The translations under genes were made by a program, and so were the position numbers. From positions 1,832,001 through 1,896,000 of the forward strand of contig NZ_CP058986.1 of NCBI RefSeq assembly GCF_019278525.1: a stretch of DNA of 64,000 nucleotides, given 5' to 3'. This document shows positions 34,517-43,109 of the stretch, piece after piece; position 1 is the first letter of the stretch; every line of letters starts with the position of its first letter. The notes under the pieces are model-generated. The model did no database searches and was not told the DNA's origin. It worked only from the letters and a program-made list of their open reading frames with translations. Source of the DNA: Polaribacter sp. HaHaR_3_91 (lineage in GTDB: Bacteria; Bacteroidota; Bacteroidia; Flavobacteriales; Flavobacteriaceae).

Positions 34517-35455
34517 ATGATTAACAGGAGACATATTCGAGTTAAAGTAATGCAATCTGTGTACGCTATGTTACATTCTTATAATGATGATATCATTAAA
34601 GAGGAAAAATTTTTAAAACATAGTATATTAAAAATGTACGATTTGTACGTTTTAAACCTACAGTTATTGGTAGAAGTACAAAAATTAGCAGCTAAAAAAA
34701 TAGCACTTTCTAAAAAGAAAATTCTTGCTACCAAAGAAGATTTAAACCCAAACAACAAGTTTTTAAACAATAGACTTATAAATACCATCGCAGAAAGCGT
34801 AAGTATAGAAGGTTATGTTGAGTTAAATGATGTAAACAACTGGGAAGAAAATGATGAGTATGTAAAAATTATTTTTGACAAATTGCAAAATAGCGATTTG
34901 TATAAAAAATATTTAGCTACTGAAGAAGATTCTTATAAAGTAGACAAAGCTTTTGTAATTGATTTCTTTAAAGAAATTATTGCACCAAATGAAAAATTAG
35001 GCGAATATTTTGAAGACACTATGATTTCTTGGTCAGATGATATTCCTTTTGTAAATACTTGGGTTGTAAAAACGTTAAGTAAGCAAAAAGATAATACTAT
35101 TTTTGTTTTAGGTAAATTATATAAAGATAAGGATGATGAAGATTTTGTATCTAAAATGTTTAAGAAAACAGTTTTAAATAATACAGAGTACGAGTCTATT
35201 ATTGAAGAAAAAACACCAAACTGGGAAACAGATAGAATTGCCGATATAGATATGATTCTAATAAAAATGGCAATTGCAGAGTTTTTTAATTTCCATTCTA
35301 TACCAACCAGAGTTACTATTAATGAATATATAGAAATATCTAAAGATTATTCTACAGAAAAGAGTAGCTACTTTATCAATGGAGTTTTAGATAAAATTTC
35401 TAAAGAATTTATAGAAAGTAAAAGAATTGTTAAAATAGGTAGAGGATTGCTTTAA
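34517..35455 (+). CDS. nusB: transcription antitermination factor NusB, long form
   Basis: NusB with NusE/S10 binds boxA RNA and supports rRNA antitermination. The protein has 312 residues, about twice the E. coli length, as is normal in Bacteroidota. The start NRRHIRVKVMQSVYAML matches the RR-x-R-x-x-x-x-Q-x-L-Y opening of NusB. The C-terminal NusB fold contains RIADIDMILIKMAIAEF, IPTRVTINEYIEISKDYSTEKSSYFINGVLDKI, which is highly diagnostic. The central 150 or so residues are a lineage-specific insertion. The next genes are a DUF1573 lipoprotein and yajC, a common Bacteroidota arrangement. Confidence 0.93.
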   Translation: MINRRHIRVKVMQSVYAMLHSYNDDIIKEEKFLKHSILKMYDLYVLNLQLLVEVQKLAAKKIALSKKKILATKEDLNPNNKFLNNRLINTIAESVSIEGYVELNDVNNWEENDEYVKIIFDKLQNSDLYKKYLATEEDSYKVDKAFVIDFFKEIIAPNEKLGEYFEDTMISWSDDIPFVNTWVVKTLSKQKDNTIFVLGKLYKDKDDEDFVSKMFKKTVLNNTEYESIIEEKTPNWETDRIADIDMILIKMAIAEFFNFHSIPTRVTINEYIEISKDYSTEKSSYFINGVLDKISKEFIESKRIVKIGRGLL

Positions 35456-35506
35456 ACTATTGTTTTAGGTAATTAATTTATTATTTTTACGCAAAATTAA
35501 ATCATA

Positions 35507-35971
35507 ATGAAGAAAATAACAATCTTATTAGCATTTGTAATTACAGCATCTTTCTTTACAGCTTGTAAAGACGGAGGAAGTGCCGTTAAAAAAGTAAATC
35601 AAGAAAATTTAGATAACGCTGCATCTAGAGATAATGAAATTAAAAAAGGAACAGCTTTAATTTCATTAGATAAAACAATCTATGATTTTGGTACTGTAAA
35701 TGAAGGAGATTTGGTAGAAACTAGTTTTGTGGTTACCAATTCTGGAAAAACAGACTTAGTAATAACAAACGCACAAGGATCTTGTGGTTGTACAGTTCCT
35801 ACTTGGCCAAAAGCACCAATTAAACCAGGTGAAACAGGTATTGTTGATGTGAAGTTTAATACAAACGGTAGACCAAATAGACAACAGAAAACAGTAACCT
35901 TAACAACAAACACAGAAGCTGGTAGACAGGTTTTAACAATTAAAGGTTCTGTAACACCAAAAGCAAAATAA
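35507..35971 (+). CDS. DUF1573 lipoprotein
   Basis: Predicted lipoprotein of 154 residues. The signal sequence ends in the lipobox FTAC (cysteine about residue 20). A single Ig-like ASPM/MSP-type DUF1573 domain follows: IYDFGTVNEGDLVETSFVVTN, GSCGCTVPTWPKAPIKPGE and TLTTNTEAGRQVLTIKG. The function is unknown. It sits between nusB and yajC with short gaps, so it is probably co-transcribed with them. Confidence 0.87.
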   Translation: MKKITILLAFVITASFFTACKDGGSAVKKVNQENLDNAASRDNEIKKGTALISLDKTIYDFGTVNEGDLVETSFVVTNSGKTDLVITNAQGSCGCTVPTWPKAPIKPGETGIVDVKFNTNGRPNRQQKTVTLTTNTEAGRQVLTIKGSVTPKAK

Positions 35972-35976
35972 AAAAT

Positions 35977-36297
35977 ATGTATACTGTAATATTTTTACAA
36001 GAAGGAATGAGTGGTAGTTTAATGAGCATGTTGCCTTTTTTAGCAATTATTGTTGTGTTTTATTTTTTTATGATAAGACCACAAATGAATCGTCAGAAAA
36101 AAGAAAAAGCTTTTCAATCTGAAATTAAAAAAGGAGCAAAAGTGGTTACTTCTAGTGGTATTCATGGTAAAATAGCTGAAATTAATGAAGCGGAAGGTAC
36201 CGTAACTATAGAAACTGGAGCAGGGAAAATTAAGTTTGAACGTTCTGCTGTTTCTATGGAATTAACAAACAAAAAATTAGCACCAGCTAAAAAATAA
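35977..36297 (+). CDS. yajC: preprotein translocase accessory subunit YajC
   Basis: Single-pass inner-membrane protein of 106 residues, accessory to SecDF in the Sec translocon. One transmembrane segment (MLPFLAIIVVFYFFMIRPQ, about residues 18-36) leads into the cytoplasmic YajC domain (KGAKVVTSSGIHGKIAEI). It begins five bases after the DUF1573 stop and is the last gene before a terminator. Confidence 0.94.
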   Translation: MYTVIFLQEGMSGSLMSMLPFLAIIVVFYFFMIRPQMNRQKKEKAFQSEIKKGAKVVTSSGIHGKIAEINEAEGTVTIETGAGKIKFERSAVSMELTNKKLAPAKK

Positions 36298-36319
36298 ATA
36301 GTTAGTTAATTAAAATATT

Positions 36320-36353
36320 AAGTGAGCTATGTCTTTTTAGATACAGCTCACTT
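36320..36353 (+). terminator. intrinsic terminator after yajC
   Basis: AAGTGAGCT and AGCTCACTT pair perfectly over 9 bp with a 16-base, partly paired loop, followed by TTTT. It separates the nusB-yajC unit from the ybbR-like gene. Confidence 0.8.
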
Positions 36354-36402
36354 TTTTGTTAACAAGCTTTTGTGTAGATTGCATTAAAATTGATTTATTA
36401 CC

Positions 36403-37341
36403 TTGATAAAGAATAGAAAAATAACGAAAAGTTTTATTAGTTTTTTAATAGCCTCTATTTTAATGTGGTTTTTAATTACGCTTTCTAAAGAATATACCAC
36501 TAGTCTCACTTTTTCTGTAAACTATAAAAATATTCCTCAAGATAAATTATTACAGAATAATCCTACAAAAGAAATAGATATTATTGTAAAATCTACTGGG
36601 TTTAATATTATAAGATCTGGTTTTGGTGATAAAACAATTACCCTAAACGCTAATAGTTTACGTAAAAAATCTTCTGGGAGCTATTATTTTTTAACAAGAA
36701 ACCAAGTTAGCACAATTCAAAAACAATTGCATTCTGGCATTGAATTACAACAAATTGTGTTGGATACTATTTATTTAGATATTGGTACTTTAACTTCTAA
36801 AAAAGTCGCCTTAAAACCAAATTTAGATATTAAATATCAAATTGGTTATGATATTTTAGAGCCAGTAAGTGTGGAACCAGATAGTATCTTTATTTCTGGT
36901 CCAGAAGCACAAGTAAAGAACATAACTTCCATCGATTTAAAAGTAATAAAACTAGAGAATGTTAGAGAAGATTTTTCTAAAGATGTTGAAATTGTATTGC
37001 CTAAAAACTCCGGTAACATTAAGTTTAATTCTAAATTTACAACTATTAGTGGTAAAGTAGAGAAGTTTACAGAGGGTACTTTAGAGGTTCCGTTTACAAT
37101 TAAAAATCTTCCAAGAGGAGTCGATTTAACGATACTTAATAAAACTGTAGAAATAGTTTATGTAGTAGGTCTTTCTAACTTTAATAAAATTGATAAAAAC
37201 TTTTTTGAGGTAGTTTGTGATTATAATCTTTCTAAAGATAATAAGCTTGGGTATTTGTTACCTAAAGTTATAGGAAAACCAGATTATGTTAAAAGTTTTA
37301 AAGTGATACCTAATAAAATAGATTTTTTAATTCAGAAATAA
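36403..37341 (+). CDS. YbbR-like domain protein (CdaR-related), TTG start
   Basis: Membrane-anchored protein of 312 residues. An N-terminal transmembrane segment (ISFLIASILMWFLITLS) is followed by YbbR-type beta repeats: SLTFSVNYKNIPQDKLL, SLRKKSSGSYYF and VSVEPDSIFISGPEAQVKNI. The start codon seems to be TTG, giving MIKNRKITK as a short basic cytoplasmic tail; no ATG lies between the upstream terminator and the membrane segment. The next gene, coaE, starts one base after the stop. In Firmicutes such proteins control the cyclic-di-AMP synthase, but no cdaA is here. Confidence 0.8.
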   Translation: MIKNRKITKSFISFLIASILMWFLITLSKEYTTSLTFSVNYKNIPQDKLLQNNPTKEIDIIVKSTGFNIIRSGFGDKTITLNANSLRKKSSGSYYFLTRNQVSTIQKQLHSGIELQQIVLDTIYLDIGTLTSKKVALKPNLDIKYQIGYDILEPVSVEPDSIFISGPEAQVKNITSIDLKVIKLENVREDFSKDVEIVLPKNSGNIKFNSKFTTISGKVEKFTEGTLEVPFTIKNLPRGVDLTILNKTVEIVYVVGLSNFNKIDKNFFEVVCDYNLSKDNKLGYLLPKVIGKPDYVKSFKVIPNKIDFLIQK

Positions 37342-37342
37342 A

Positions 37343-37939
37343 ATGGTTGTAGGTTTAACAGGTGGTATAGGAAGCGGAAAAACTACAGTAGCTAATATTT
37401 TTGCCAATTTTAATACGATTGCTATTTACAATGCAGATTTAGAAGCTAAAAAGTTAATGAATACCTCTCCTGTAATAAAGTCTAAAATTATTGAAGAGTT
37501 TGGAGATGAATCTTACCTAGATAATCAATTAAATCGACCTTTTATAGCGAACCTTGTTTTTAAGGATAAAAACAAATTAGCAGCCTTAAATGCAATTGTG
37601 CATCCTGAAGTAAAAAATCACTTTAATGAATTTGTAAAACTACATACAGATAAAGAGTATATTTTATATGAAAATGCGATTCTTTTTGAAAGTAAGAGTA
37701 ATCTTAAATGCGATATTATAATATCTGTTTATGCACCTCTTAACGTTAGAATAGAAAGGACAATGCTAAGAGATAACAGTTCTAAAATAGCGGTAGAAAA
37801 CAGAATAAAAAACCAATGGTTAGAAGATAAAAAGTTACTACAATCTAATTATGTTATTACCAATTTAAGCAAAGAAAATACTCATTTTCAGGTCCTTAAA
37901 ATCCATAATATTTTAACAAAAAAAGAGGTTTCAATTTAA
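37343..37939 (+). CDS. coaE: dephospho-CoA kinase
   Basis: Last enzyme of coenzyme A synthesis, phosphorylating dephospho-CoA at the 3' hydroxyl; 198 residues, the normal length. The P-loop is GLTGGIGSGKTTVANIF (residues 4-20), and the CoA-binding region follows with YNADLEAKKLM and NAIVHPEVKNHF. The lid is in RIERTMLRD and the segment NRIKNQWLEDKK is typical of the family. It directly follows the YbbR-like gene. Confidence 0.95.
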   Translation: MVVGLTGGIGSGKTTVANIFANFNTIAIYNADLEAKKLMNTSPVIKSKIIEEFGDESYLDNQLNRPFIANLVFKDKNKLAALNAIVHPEVKNHFNEFVKLHTDKEYILYENAILFESKSNLKCDIIISVYAPLNVRIERTMLRDNSSKIAVENRIKNQWLEDKKLLQSNYVITNLSKENTHFQVLKIHNILTKKEVSI

Positions 37940-38030
37940 TTTTATTCAATAGGATTGTTAAAATAGTCTTAAATTTAAAGTAAAGTTGTTAATTTAGGTT
38001 AAAAACAATAAAATCAACTTTTGAAAGCCG

Positions 38031-38038
38031 TAACTTTG
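38031..38038 (+). promoter_or_regulatory. -7 box immediately before the histidine kinase gene
   Basis: TAACTTTG is an exact TAnnTTTG match that ends only four bases before the ATG at 38043. The start of transcription would fall at or next to that codon, implying a leaderless mRNA or use of the ATG at 38055. Confidence 0.5.
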
Positions 38039-38042
38039 ATGT

Positions 38043-39611
38043 ATGGGTAAGAAAATGTTTGTTCTTATTGTGGTTTTAATGAGCATTTCCTTGATAGGAA
38101 TTATTGCTGTACAATTGTTTTGGATAAACAATGCGGTTGAAAGCAGAAATGAGCAATTTAAGAATGATATTCAAAAATCTTTGGGGAATGTAACCCAGAG
38201 AATAAATGATAAAGAGGAAGCTTTTTTTGATAAAAAAATGGAAGATTTCTTTGATAACGTTGGTTTGGCTAACGATGCTCAAATAAGAAATTATTTATTT
38301 CAAGAAATAGATACTATTACGAAAGAGCGTTTTTCTATAGGAACTACTTATTTAGAAGAAAATTTTAAATTACCAACAGAGTTTTTAGACAATGATTCTA
38401 TCATAGTAAAAAGAGTTACTGGCAAACAAGATTTTTTTCATTCAAGATTAATTAAAGGAGTAGACAATGCTTTTTCTTCAACAGATGAAAATAGATACTC
38501 TTTTACTAAAAGATTTAAGAAAATTGAAAACGCTTATAATTCTGCATATTTTGAAGACTATAAGAAAATTACTCCTCTTCATCAAAGAATAAGTAATAAC
38601 GATTTAAATAATACGATTAAGGAAGAGTTAGAAAAACGAAATGTATATTTAGATTTTAAATATGGTGTTTATAGTAAAGATGGTTTAGCTACAAAACTAA
38701 AATCTGGATATTATACTATAAACAAAAAAGAAAGCTATCCGTATCCTCTTTTTTTTAATGAAAATGGAGATGTTGAATATGAGTTATATGTAACTTTTCC
38801 GTCTAAAGATAAACACATACTTTCTGGTCTTTCTGGAATTTTAATACTTTCATTGTCATTTATATTTATCATTATTATCGCTTTTTCTAGTTCTTTGTAT
38901 CAATTAATTAGACAGAAAAAAATATCAGAAATAAAAACTGATTTTATAAATAATATGACGCATGAGTTTAAGACACCAATTGCTACCATTAACCTTGCTT
39001 TAGACTCTATCAAGAATCCAAAGATTATTAATGATAACGAAAAAGTGTTGCGTTATGTAAAAATGATTAGAGACGAAAATAAAAGAATGCATTCTCAAGT
39101 AGAAAATGTCTTAAGAATATCTAGGTTAGAAAAAAATCAGTTAGATATTAGTAAGGAAACTATTGATATGCACGACACAATAGAAGATGCAATAACACAT
39201 GTAAGTTTATTAATTGCAGATAGAAAAGGGACGATAAATACACATTTTGAGGCAATTATAACAGAAATTCCTGGTAACGAATTTCATTTAACAAATATAA
39301 TTGTTAATATATTAGAAAATGGTTTAAAATATTCTGAAGGTGCACCAAAAATTAATGTGTACACAGAAAGTACTAATAAATTCTTTATCTTTAAAATAAA
39401 AGATGAAGGAATAGGAATGAGTAAAGCGGTTCAAAAACAAGTTTTTGATAAGTTTTATAGAGAACAAAAAGGAAACATACATGATGTAAAAGGCCATGGA
39501 CTTGGTTTAGCATATGTAAAAGAGATTGTAGAAAAACATCATGGTACTGTTTTTGTAGAAAGTGAAAAAGGAAAAGGAAGTACGTTTACAGTAAAATTAC
39601 CTTTAATTTAA
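38043..39611 (+). CDS. sensor histidine kinase
   Basis: Membrane sensor kinase of 522 residues. The first transmembrane helix (LIVVLMSISLIGIIAVQLFW) and the second (about 262-285, ILILSLSFIFIIIIAFSSSL) flank a periplasmic domain of about 230 residues that I do not recognise. No HAMP domain is evident. HisKA has the phosphoacceptor in MTHEFKTPIATI (about His307). The HATPase motifs are NIIVNILENGLKYS (N), DEGIGM (G1), FDKFYRE (F) and GHGLGLAYVKEI (G2). The response regulator follows 10 bases later. The pair resembles RprX/RprY of Bacteroides, an inference from order and type. Confidence 0.9.
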   Translation: MGKKMFVLIVVLMSISLIGIIAVQLFWINNAVESRNEQFKNDIQKSLGNVTQRINDKEEAFFDKKMEDFFDNVGLANDAQIRNYLFQEIDTITKERFSIGTTYLEENFKLPTEFLDNDSIIVKRVTGKQDFFHSRLIKGVDNAFSSTDENRYSFTKRFKKIENAYNSAYFEDYKKITPLHQRISNNDLNNTIKEELEKRNVYLDFKYGVYSKDGLATKLKSGYYTINKKESYPYPLFFNENGDVEYELYVTFPSKDKHILSGLSGILILSLSFIFIIIIAFSSSLYQLIRQKKISEIKTDFINNMTHEFKTPIATINLALDSIKNPKIINDNEKVLRYVKMIRDENKRMHSQVENVLRISRLEKNQLDISKETIDMHDTIEDAITHVSLLIADRKGTINTHFEAIITEIPGNEFHLTNIIVNILENGLKYSEGAPKINVYTESTNKFFIFKIKDEGIGMSKAVQKQVFDKFYREQKGNIHDVKGHGLGLAYVKEIVEKHHGTVFVESEKGKGSTFTVKLPLI

Positions 39612-39621
39612 AAACATAACA

Positions 39622-40323
39622 ATGGGAAGTAAAAAAATTTTATTAGTTGAAGATGATCCAAATTTTGGAACAGTCTTAAAAGATTATTTAGCATTAAATG
39701 ATTATAATGTAACACACGCTAAAGATGGTATAGAAGGTTTAATCATGTTTAAAAACAGCGATTATGACTTATGTATATTAGATGTTATGATGCCGCGTAA
39801 AGATGGTTTTTCTTTAGCACAAGATATTAGAACGACTAATAAAGAAGTGCCAATTATTTTCTTAACGGCAAAAACCTTAAAAGAAGATGTATTAAAAGGG
39901 TATGCAGTTGGTGCAGATGATTATTTAAATAAACCATTTGATTCTGAAGTCTTATTACATAAAATTAAGGCAATTTTACAACGTAAAGACACAGATAAAA
40001 CAGCCGAATCAGAACAATTCGAATTTGTTATTGGAGGCTTTTTCTTCAATTCTAAATTAAGACATTTATCTATTGGTGAAAATGGAGAACCTATAAAATT
40101 ATCTCCAAAAGAAAGTAAATTGTTACGTATGTTGGCAATTCATAAAAATGATTTAATGCCAAGAGAATTAGCATTGACAAAAATATGGAGAGATGACAAT
40201 TATTTTACATCTAGAAGTATGGATGTTTATATTGCAAAACTTCGTAAATACCTAAAACCAGATGAACATGTAGAGATTTTAAATATACATGGTGAAGGAT
40301 TTAGAATGGTAGATAAGTCTTAA
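39622..40323 (+). CDS. OmpR-family response regulator
   Basis: DNA-binding response regulator of 233 residues paired with the kinase before it. The receiver domain occupies residues 5-120, with the acidic pair ED11-12, phosphoacceptor Asp54 in CILDVMMPRKDG, and FLTAK with the conserved Thr and Lys. The winged-helix Trans_reg_C domain is about residues 137-230: LSPKESKLLRMLAIHKNDL, RSMDVYIAKLRKYLKPD and INIHGEGFRMVD-like ending. Target genes are unknown; the two-gene operon ends in a terminator. Confidence 0.93.
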   Translation: MGSKKILLVEDDPNFGTVLKDYLALNDYNVTHAKDGIEGLIMFKNSDYDLCILDVMMPRKDGFSLAQDIRTTNKEVPIIFLTAKTLKEDVLKGYAVGADDYLNKPFDSEVLLHKIKAILQRKDTDKTAESEQFEFVIGGFFFNSKLRHLSIGENGEPIKLSPKESKLLRMLAIHKNDLMPRELALTKIWRDDNYFTSRSMDVYIAKLRKYLKPDEHVEILNIHGEGFRMVDKS

Positions 40324-40347
40324 ATAAAAATAAGTTTCCCAGAAATA

Positions 40348-40384
40348 AAAAACTCAACATGATTGGTTATCAGGTTGAGTTTTT
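40348..40384 (+). terminator. intrinsic terminator of the two-component operon
   Basis: AAAAACTCAAC and GTTGAGTTTTT pair perfectly over 11 bp, 24 bases after the stop, with the T-run in the right arm. The next gene begins only 14 bases later. Confidence 0.85.
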
Positions 40385-40397
40385 GTATATTTAATAT

Positions 40398-41018
40398 ATG
40401 GCAGAATTTATCAAAATATATAATGAGAATCCAAACCAAAAAGAAATAGACAAAGTTGTTGCTGTTTTAAAACGTGGCGGTTTGGTTATTTATCCAACCG
40501 ATACTGTCTATGGTTTAGGTTGTGATATTACTAATAATAAAGCTTTAGAAAAGGTAGCTAAGATAAAAGGTGTAAAATTAGAAAAAGCAAATTTTTCTTT
40601 TATTTGCAACAATTTAAGTCATTTATCAGATTATGTAAAGCAAATAGATAGTGCTACCTTTAAAGTTCTTAAGAGAGCATTGCCAGGTCCTTATACATTT
40701 ATTTTACCAGGAAGTAACAACTTACCAAAAGTCTTTAAAAAGAAAAAAACAGTAGGTATTCGTATTCCAGATAATAATATTATTAGAACTTTAGTAGAAA
40801 CGTTGGGTAACCCAATAGTATCTACTTCTATTAGAGATGAAGATGAAATCTTAGAATATACTACAGATCCAGAATTAATCTTTGAAAAATGGTCTAAACG
40901 TGTCGATATTGTGATTGATGGTGGCTACGGAGACAATCAAGGATCTACAATTATAGATTTTACAGATGGATATCCAGAAGTAATAAGAGAAGGCAAAGGA
41001 AGTTTAGATATTTTGTAA
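40398..41018 (+). CDS. YciO-type Sua5/YrdC-family protein
   Basis: Protein of 206 residues with the YrdC fold that in Sua5/TsaC makes threonylcarbamoyl-AMP for tRNA t6A. Visible segments are GGLVIYPTDTVYGLGCDI, ANFSFICNNLSHLSDYV, PGPYTFILPGSN, TVGIRIPDNNIIRTLVETL, GNPIVSTS and VIREGKGSLDIL. The pattern and length fit the YciO branch, whose t6A activity is weaker or uncertain, rather than short TsaC. The stop codon shares one base with the next ATG. Confidence 0.87.
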   Translation: MAEFIKIYNENPNQKEIDKVVAVLKRGGLVIYPTDTVYGLGCDITNNKALEKVAKIKGVKLEKANFSFICNNLSHLSDYVKQIDSATFKVLKRALPGPYTFILPGSNNLPKVFKKKKTVGIRIPDNNIIRTLVETLGNPIVSTSIRDEDEILEYTTDPELIFEKWSKRVDIVIDGGYGDNQGSTIIDFTDGYPEVIREGKGSLDIL

Positions 41019-41506
41019 TGCCAAAAATTCACTTAGAAACCATTATTAATATAACTGATATTGATATTGTTTTCAATTTAATTAGAAGTATAGATTTACA
41101 CAAAATTTCTACAAAAAACTCTAAAGAAGAAGCAATTGCTGGTAAAAATTCTGGATTAATATCACTTAATGAAACAGTAACTTGGAGAGCAAAGCATTTA
41201 GGTGTTACCCAAGAATTAACTTCTATTATAACAGATTTTGAAGCATCAACTTTTTTTGCTGATGAAATGGTTCATGGTGCTTTTAAAAGTTTTAGACATG
41301 AACATTTTCTTGAGCAGAAAGGTGATAAAGTGATTGTGAAAGATATTTTTAACTATGTTTCTCCTTTTGGTATTCTTGGAAAAATTGCTGATTTTATTTT
41401 TCTAAAAAAATATATGCAGTGTTTTTTAATTGAAAGGAATAAGGTGATAAAAGACTATGCAGAGTCTGGGAAATGGAGAGATGTTTTAGAAAAAGAATTA
41501 CTTTAG
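41018..41506 (+). CDS. SRPBCC-fold (START/Bet v 1-like) protein
   Basis: Soluble protein of 162 residues with the SRPBCC ligand-binding plan: VFNLIRSIDLHKIST, GLISLNETVTWRAKHLG, FADEMVHGAFKSFRHEHFLEQ, and DIFNYVSPFGILGKIADFIFLKKYM at the C-terminal helix. Such proteins are often labelled cell division inhibitors in databases without good evidence. The function is unknown. It is translationally coupled to the YciO gene (TAATG overlap) and its 3' end overlaps the convergent glycosyltransferase by nine bases. Confidence 0.82.
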   Translation: MPKIHLETIINITDIDIVFNLIRSIDLHKISTKNSKEEAIAGKNSGLISLNETVTWRAKHLGVTQELTSIITDFEASTFFADEMVHGAFKSFRHEHFLEQKGDKVIVKDIFNYVSPFGILGKIADFIFLKKYMQCFLIERNKVIKDYAESGKWRDVLEKELL

Positions 41507-42496
41507 TTCGTCAAACTTTTTTCTACCCAATGCAAAATATTGCCAAACAATACTTGTATGTAAATTGTAGTCTTGTTTTTTTTGTAAAACTCTACGTTTT
41601 TTCAAAAATTTAAAGAAGTTTTTATAAAGGCTCAAATGAGCTTTTACAATTGCTAAGGTATGAACTGGTTTTAATTCTAATAAAAATTTTAACCCCGCGA
41701 CTCCGTCTAAAATTAAACGAGAAAAAAGAACGAATAGAAACCATTTTTTTGGAACGTTTTTTATAATATTTAATAAGCTATTTCTAAAGTTTAAATATGT
41801 TTTCTGAGGATTTGTTTCCTGTAAAGTAGCGCCACCAACATGGTATACTGTAGAAGTGCCAACATATTTTATTTTGAAACCTCTATTTTGTGCTCGCCAG
41901 CATAAATCTATTTCTTCTTGATGTGCAAAATAATCTTCATCTAAACCACCTAGTTGATGAAATACTTTAGAACGAATAAATAAACATGCTCCTGAAGCCC
42001 AAAAAATAGTAGCCTCATCATTAAATTGCCCGTTGTCTTTTTCTAATTGATCAAATACACGTCCTCTACAATATGGATACCCGTATAAATCTACAAAACC
42101 TCCTGCAGCGCCAGCATATTCAAATTTTGTTTTGTCTTTAAAAGACAATAATTTAGGTTGAATAATAGCGGTGTTTTCTTCATTTTTAAAGACAGTTTTA
42201 ATTGGTTCTAACCAATTTTCTGTAACTTCAACATCAGAATTTAATAGACAGTAAATATCTGCATCTATAGATTGCAAAGCATCATTATATCCTCTTGCAT
42301 ATCCACCATTTATAGTATTTTCTATTACTTTAACGGTTGAGAATTTTTCTTTTACATAGGTAACAGAAGAATCTGTAGAGGCATTGTCTGCTATATAAAT
42401 ATTAGCTTCTTTAGAACTAAAATCTATAACCGATGGTAAGAACTGTTCTAACAGTTTTTGACCATTCCAATTTAATATGACGATTGCTATTTTCAA
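41498..42496 (-). CDS. glycosyltransferase family 2
   Basis: GT-A fold glycosyltransferase of 332 residues. The N-terminus IAIVILNWNGQKLLEQFLP and ADNASTDSS bind the nucleotide sugar, NGGYARGYNDALQ is the family segment, and the metal-binding motif is LLNSDVE. FIRSKVFHQLGGLDEDYFAHQEEIDLCWR is the acceptor-site region with the ED-type base. The C-terminal hydrophobic stretch may associate with the membrane. It resembles rhamnosyl/WbbL-type transferases of cell-surface polysaccharides. It is a single gene convergent with the SRPBCC gene; the acceptor is unknown. Confidence 0.9.
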   Translation of the reverse strand: MKIAIVILNWNGQKLLEQFLPSVIDFSSKEANIYIADNASTDSSVTYVKEKFSTVKVIENTINGGYARGYNDALQSIDADIYCLLNSDVEVTENWLEPIKTVFKNEENTAIIQPKLLSFKDKTKFEYAGAAGGFVDLYGYPYCRGRVFDQLEKDNGQFNDEATIFWASGACLFIRSKVFHQLGGLDEDYFAHQEEIDLCWRAQNRGFKIKYVGTSTVYHVGGATLQETNPQKTYLNFRNSLLNIIKNVPKKWFLFVLFSRLILDGVAGLKFLLELKPVHTLAIVKAHLSLYKNFFKFLKKRRVLQKKQDYNLHTSIVWQYFALGRKKFDELK

Positions 42497-42648
42497 GAAT
42501 GCGAATTTACTATTTATAAGTTATTTTTTTTATATAATTTGTCTTAATAAAAGTATAAATAAATTGAACTTACACATGAATTTAAGCAAAAGAGAAGTAT
42601 ACGTTTTCTATTCTTTATTCTGTTTTACTTTTAGAATAATGACAATTG

Positions 42649-43092
42649 TTATTTATAATCAGGAATATTCTTTAAAAAAATATAAGTTTCCTTTTCAAAA
42701 TCCATTTTACAATAAAAATGCTCTAAACCGTTGGTAACGATTAAGTAATTGGCTTTTAACTTTAAATTATATCGTGCAATTTGATCGAAAGTATCTTGTG
42801 TGATTTTAATAGAAGGTGCTTTGCATTCAACAATAATTTCATGATTTCCTTCTTTATTAAAAACTAAAATATCTGTTCTTTTTTTGCGATTATTAATGGT
42901 TAACTGTTTTTCTAAGGCAATTAAAGTAGTAGGATATTTTTTTTCTTCAATTAAAAAAGAAACATAATGTTGACGTACCCATTCCTCTGGAGTTAAAACC
43001 ATATATTTTTTTCTCAATTTATCAAAAATAAGCGTCTTATTTTCGCTACTTTTGAGTTTGAAATTATAAGAAGGTAGGTTAAGTTTTTGCAT
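42649..43092 (-). CDS. stand-alone HsdR N-terminal (type I restriction) nuclease-like protein
   Basis: Small protein of 147 residues with only the HSDR_N domain. VLTPEEWVRQHYVSFLI is the opening helix. RTDILVFN and IIVECKAP give the D...ExK signature of PD-(D/E)xK nucleases, and YLIVTNGLEHFYC follows. No helicase, methylase or specificity gene is nearby, so this is not part of a type I system. It is divergent from holA with only 17 bases between the start codons; such genes next to holA are common in Bacteroidota, from memory. A DNA metabolism role is an inference. Confidence 0.8.
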   Translation of the reverse strand: MQKLNLPSYNFKLKSSENKTLIFDKLRKKYMVLTPEEWVRQHYVSFLIEEKKYPTTLIALEKQLTINNRKKRTDILVFNKEGNHEIIVECKAPSIKITQDTFDQIARYNLKLKANYLIVTNGLEHFYCKMDFEKETYIFLKNIPDYK

Positions 43093-43109
43093 CAGTCAAA
43101 AGTAAGTAA

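Noticed and set aside
42477..42737. 86-residue plus-strand frame across the glycosyltransferase and HsdR-N gap
   Set aside because: It overlaps the ends of two well-supported minus-strand genes and its sequence (rich in Phe, Tyr, Asn, Lys) looks like translated AT-rich DNA with no domain.
42649..43092. Type I restriction-modification system
   Set aside because: Only an HsdR N-terminal domain is present; there is no helicase part, HsdM or HsdS nearby, so a defence system is not supported.
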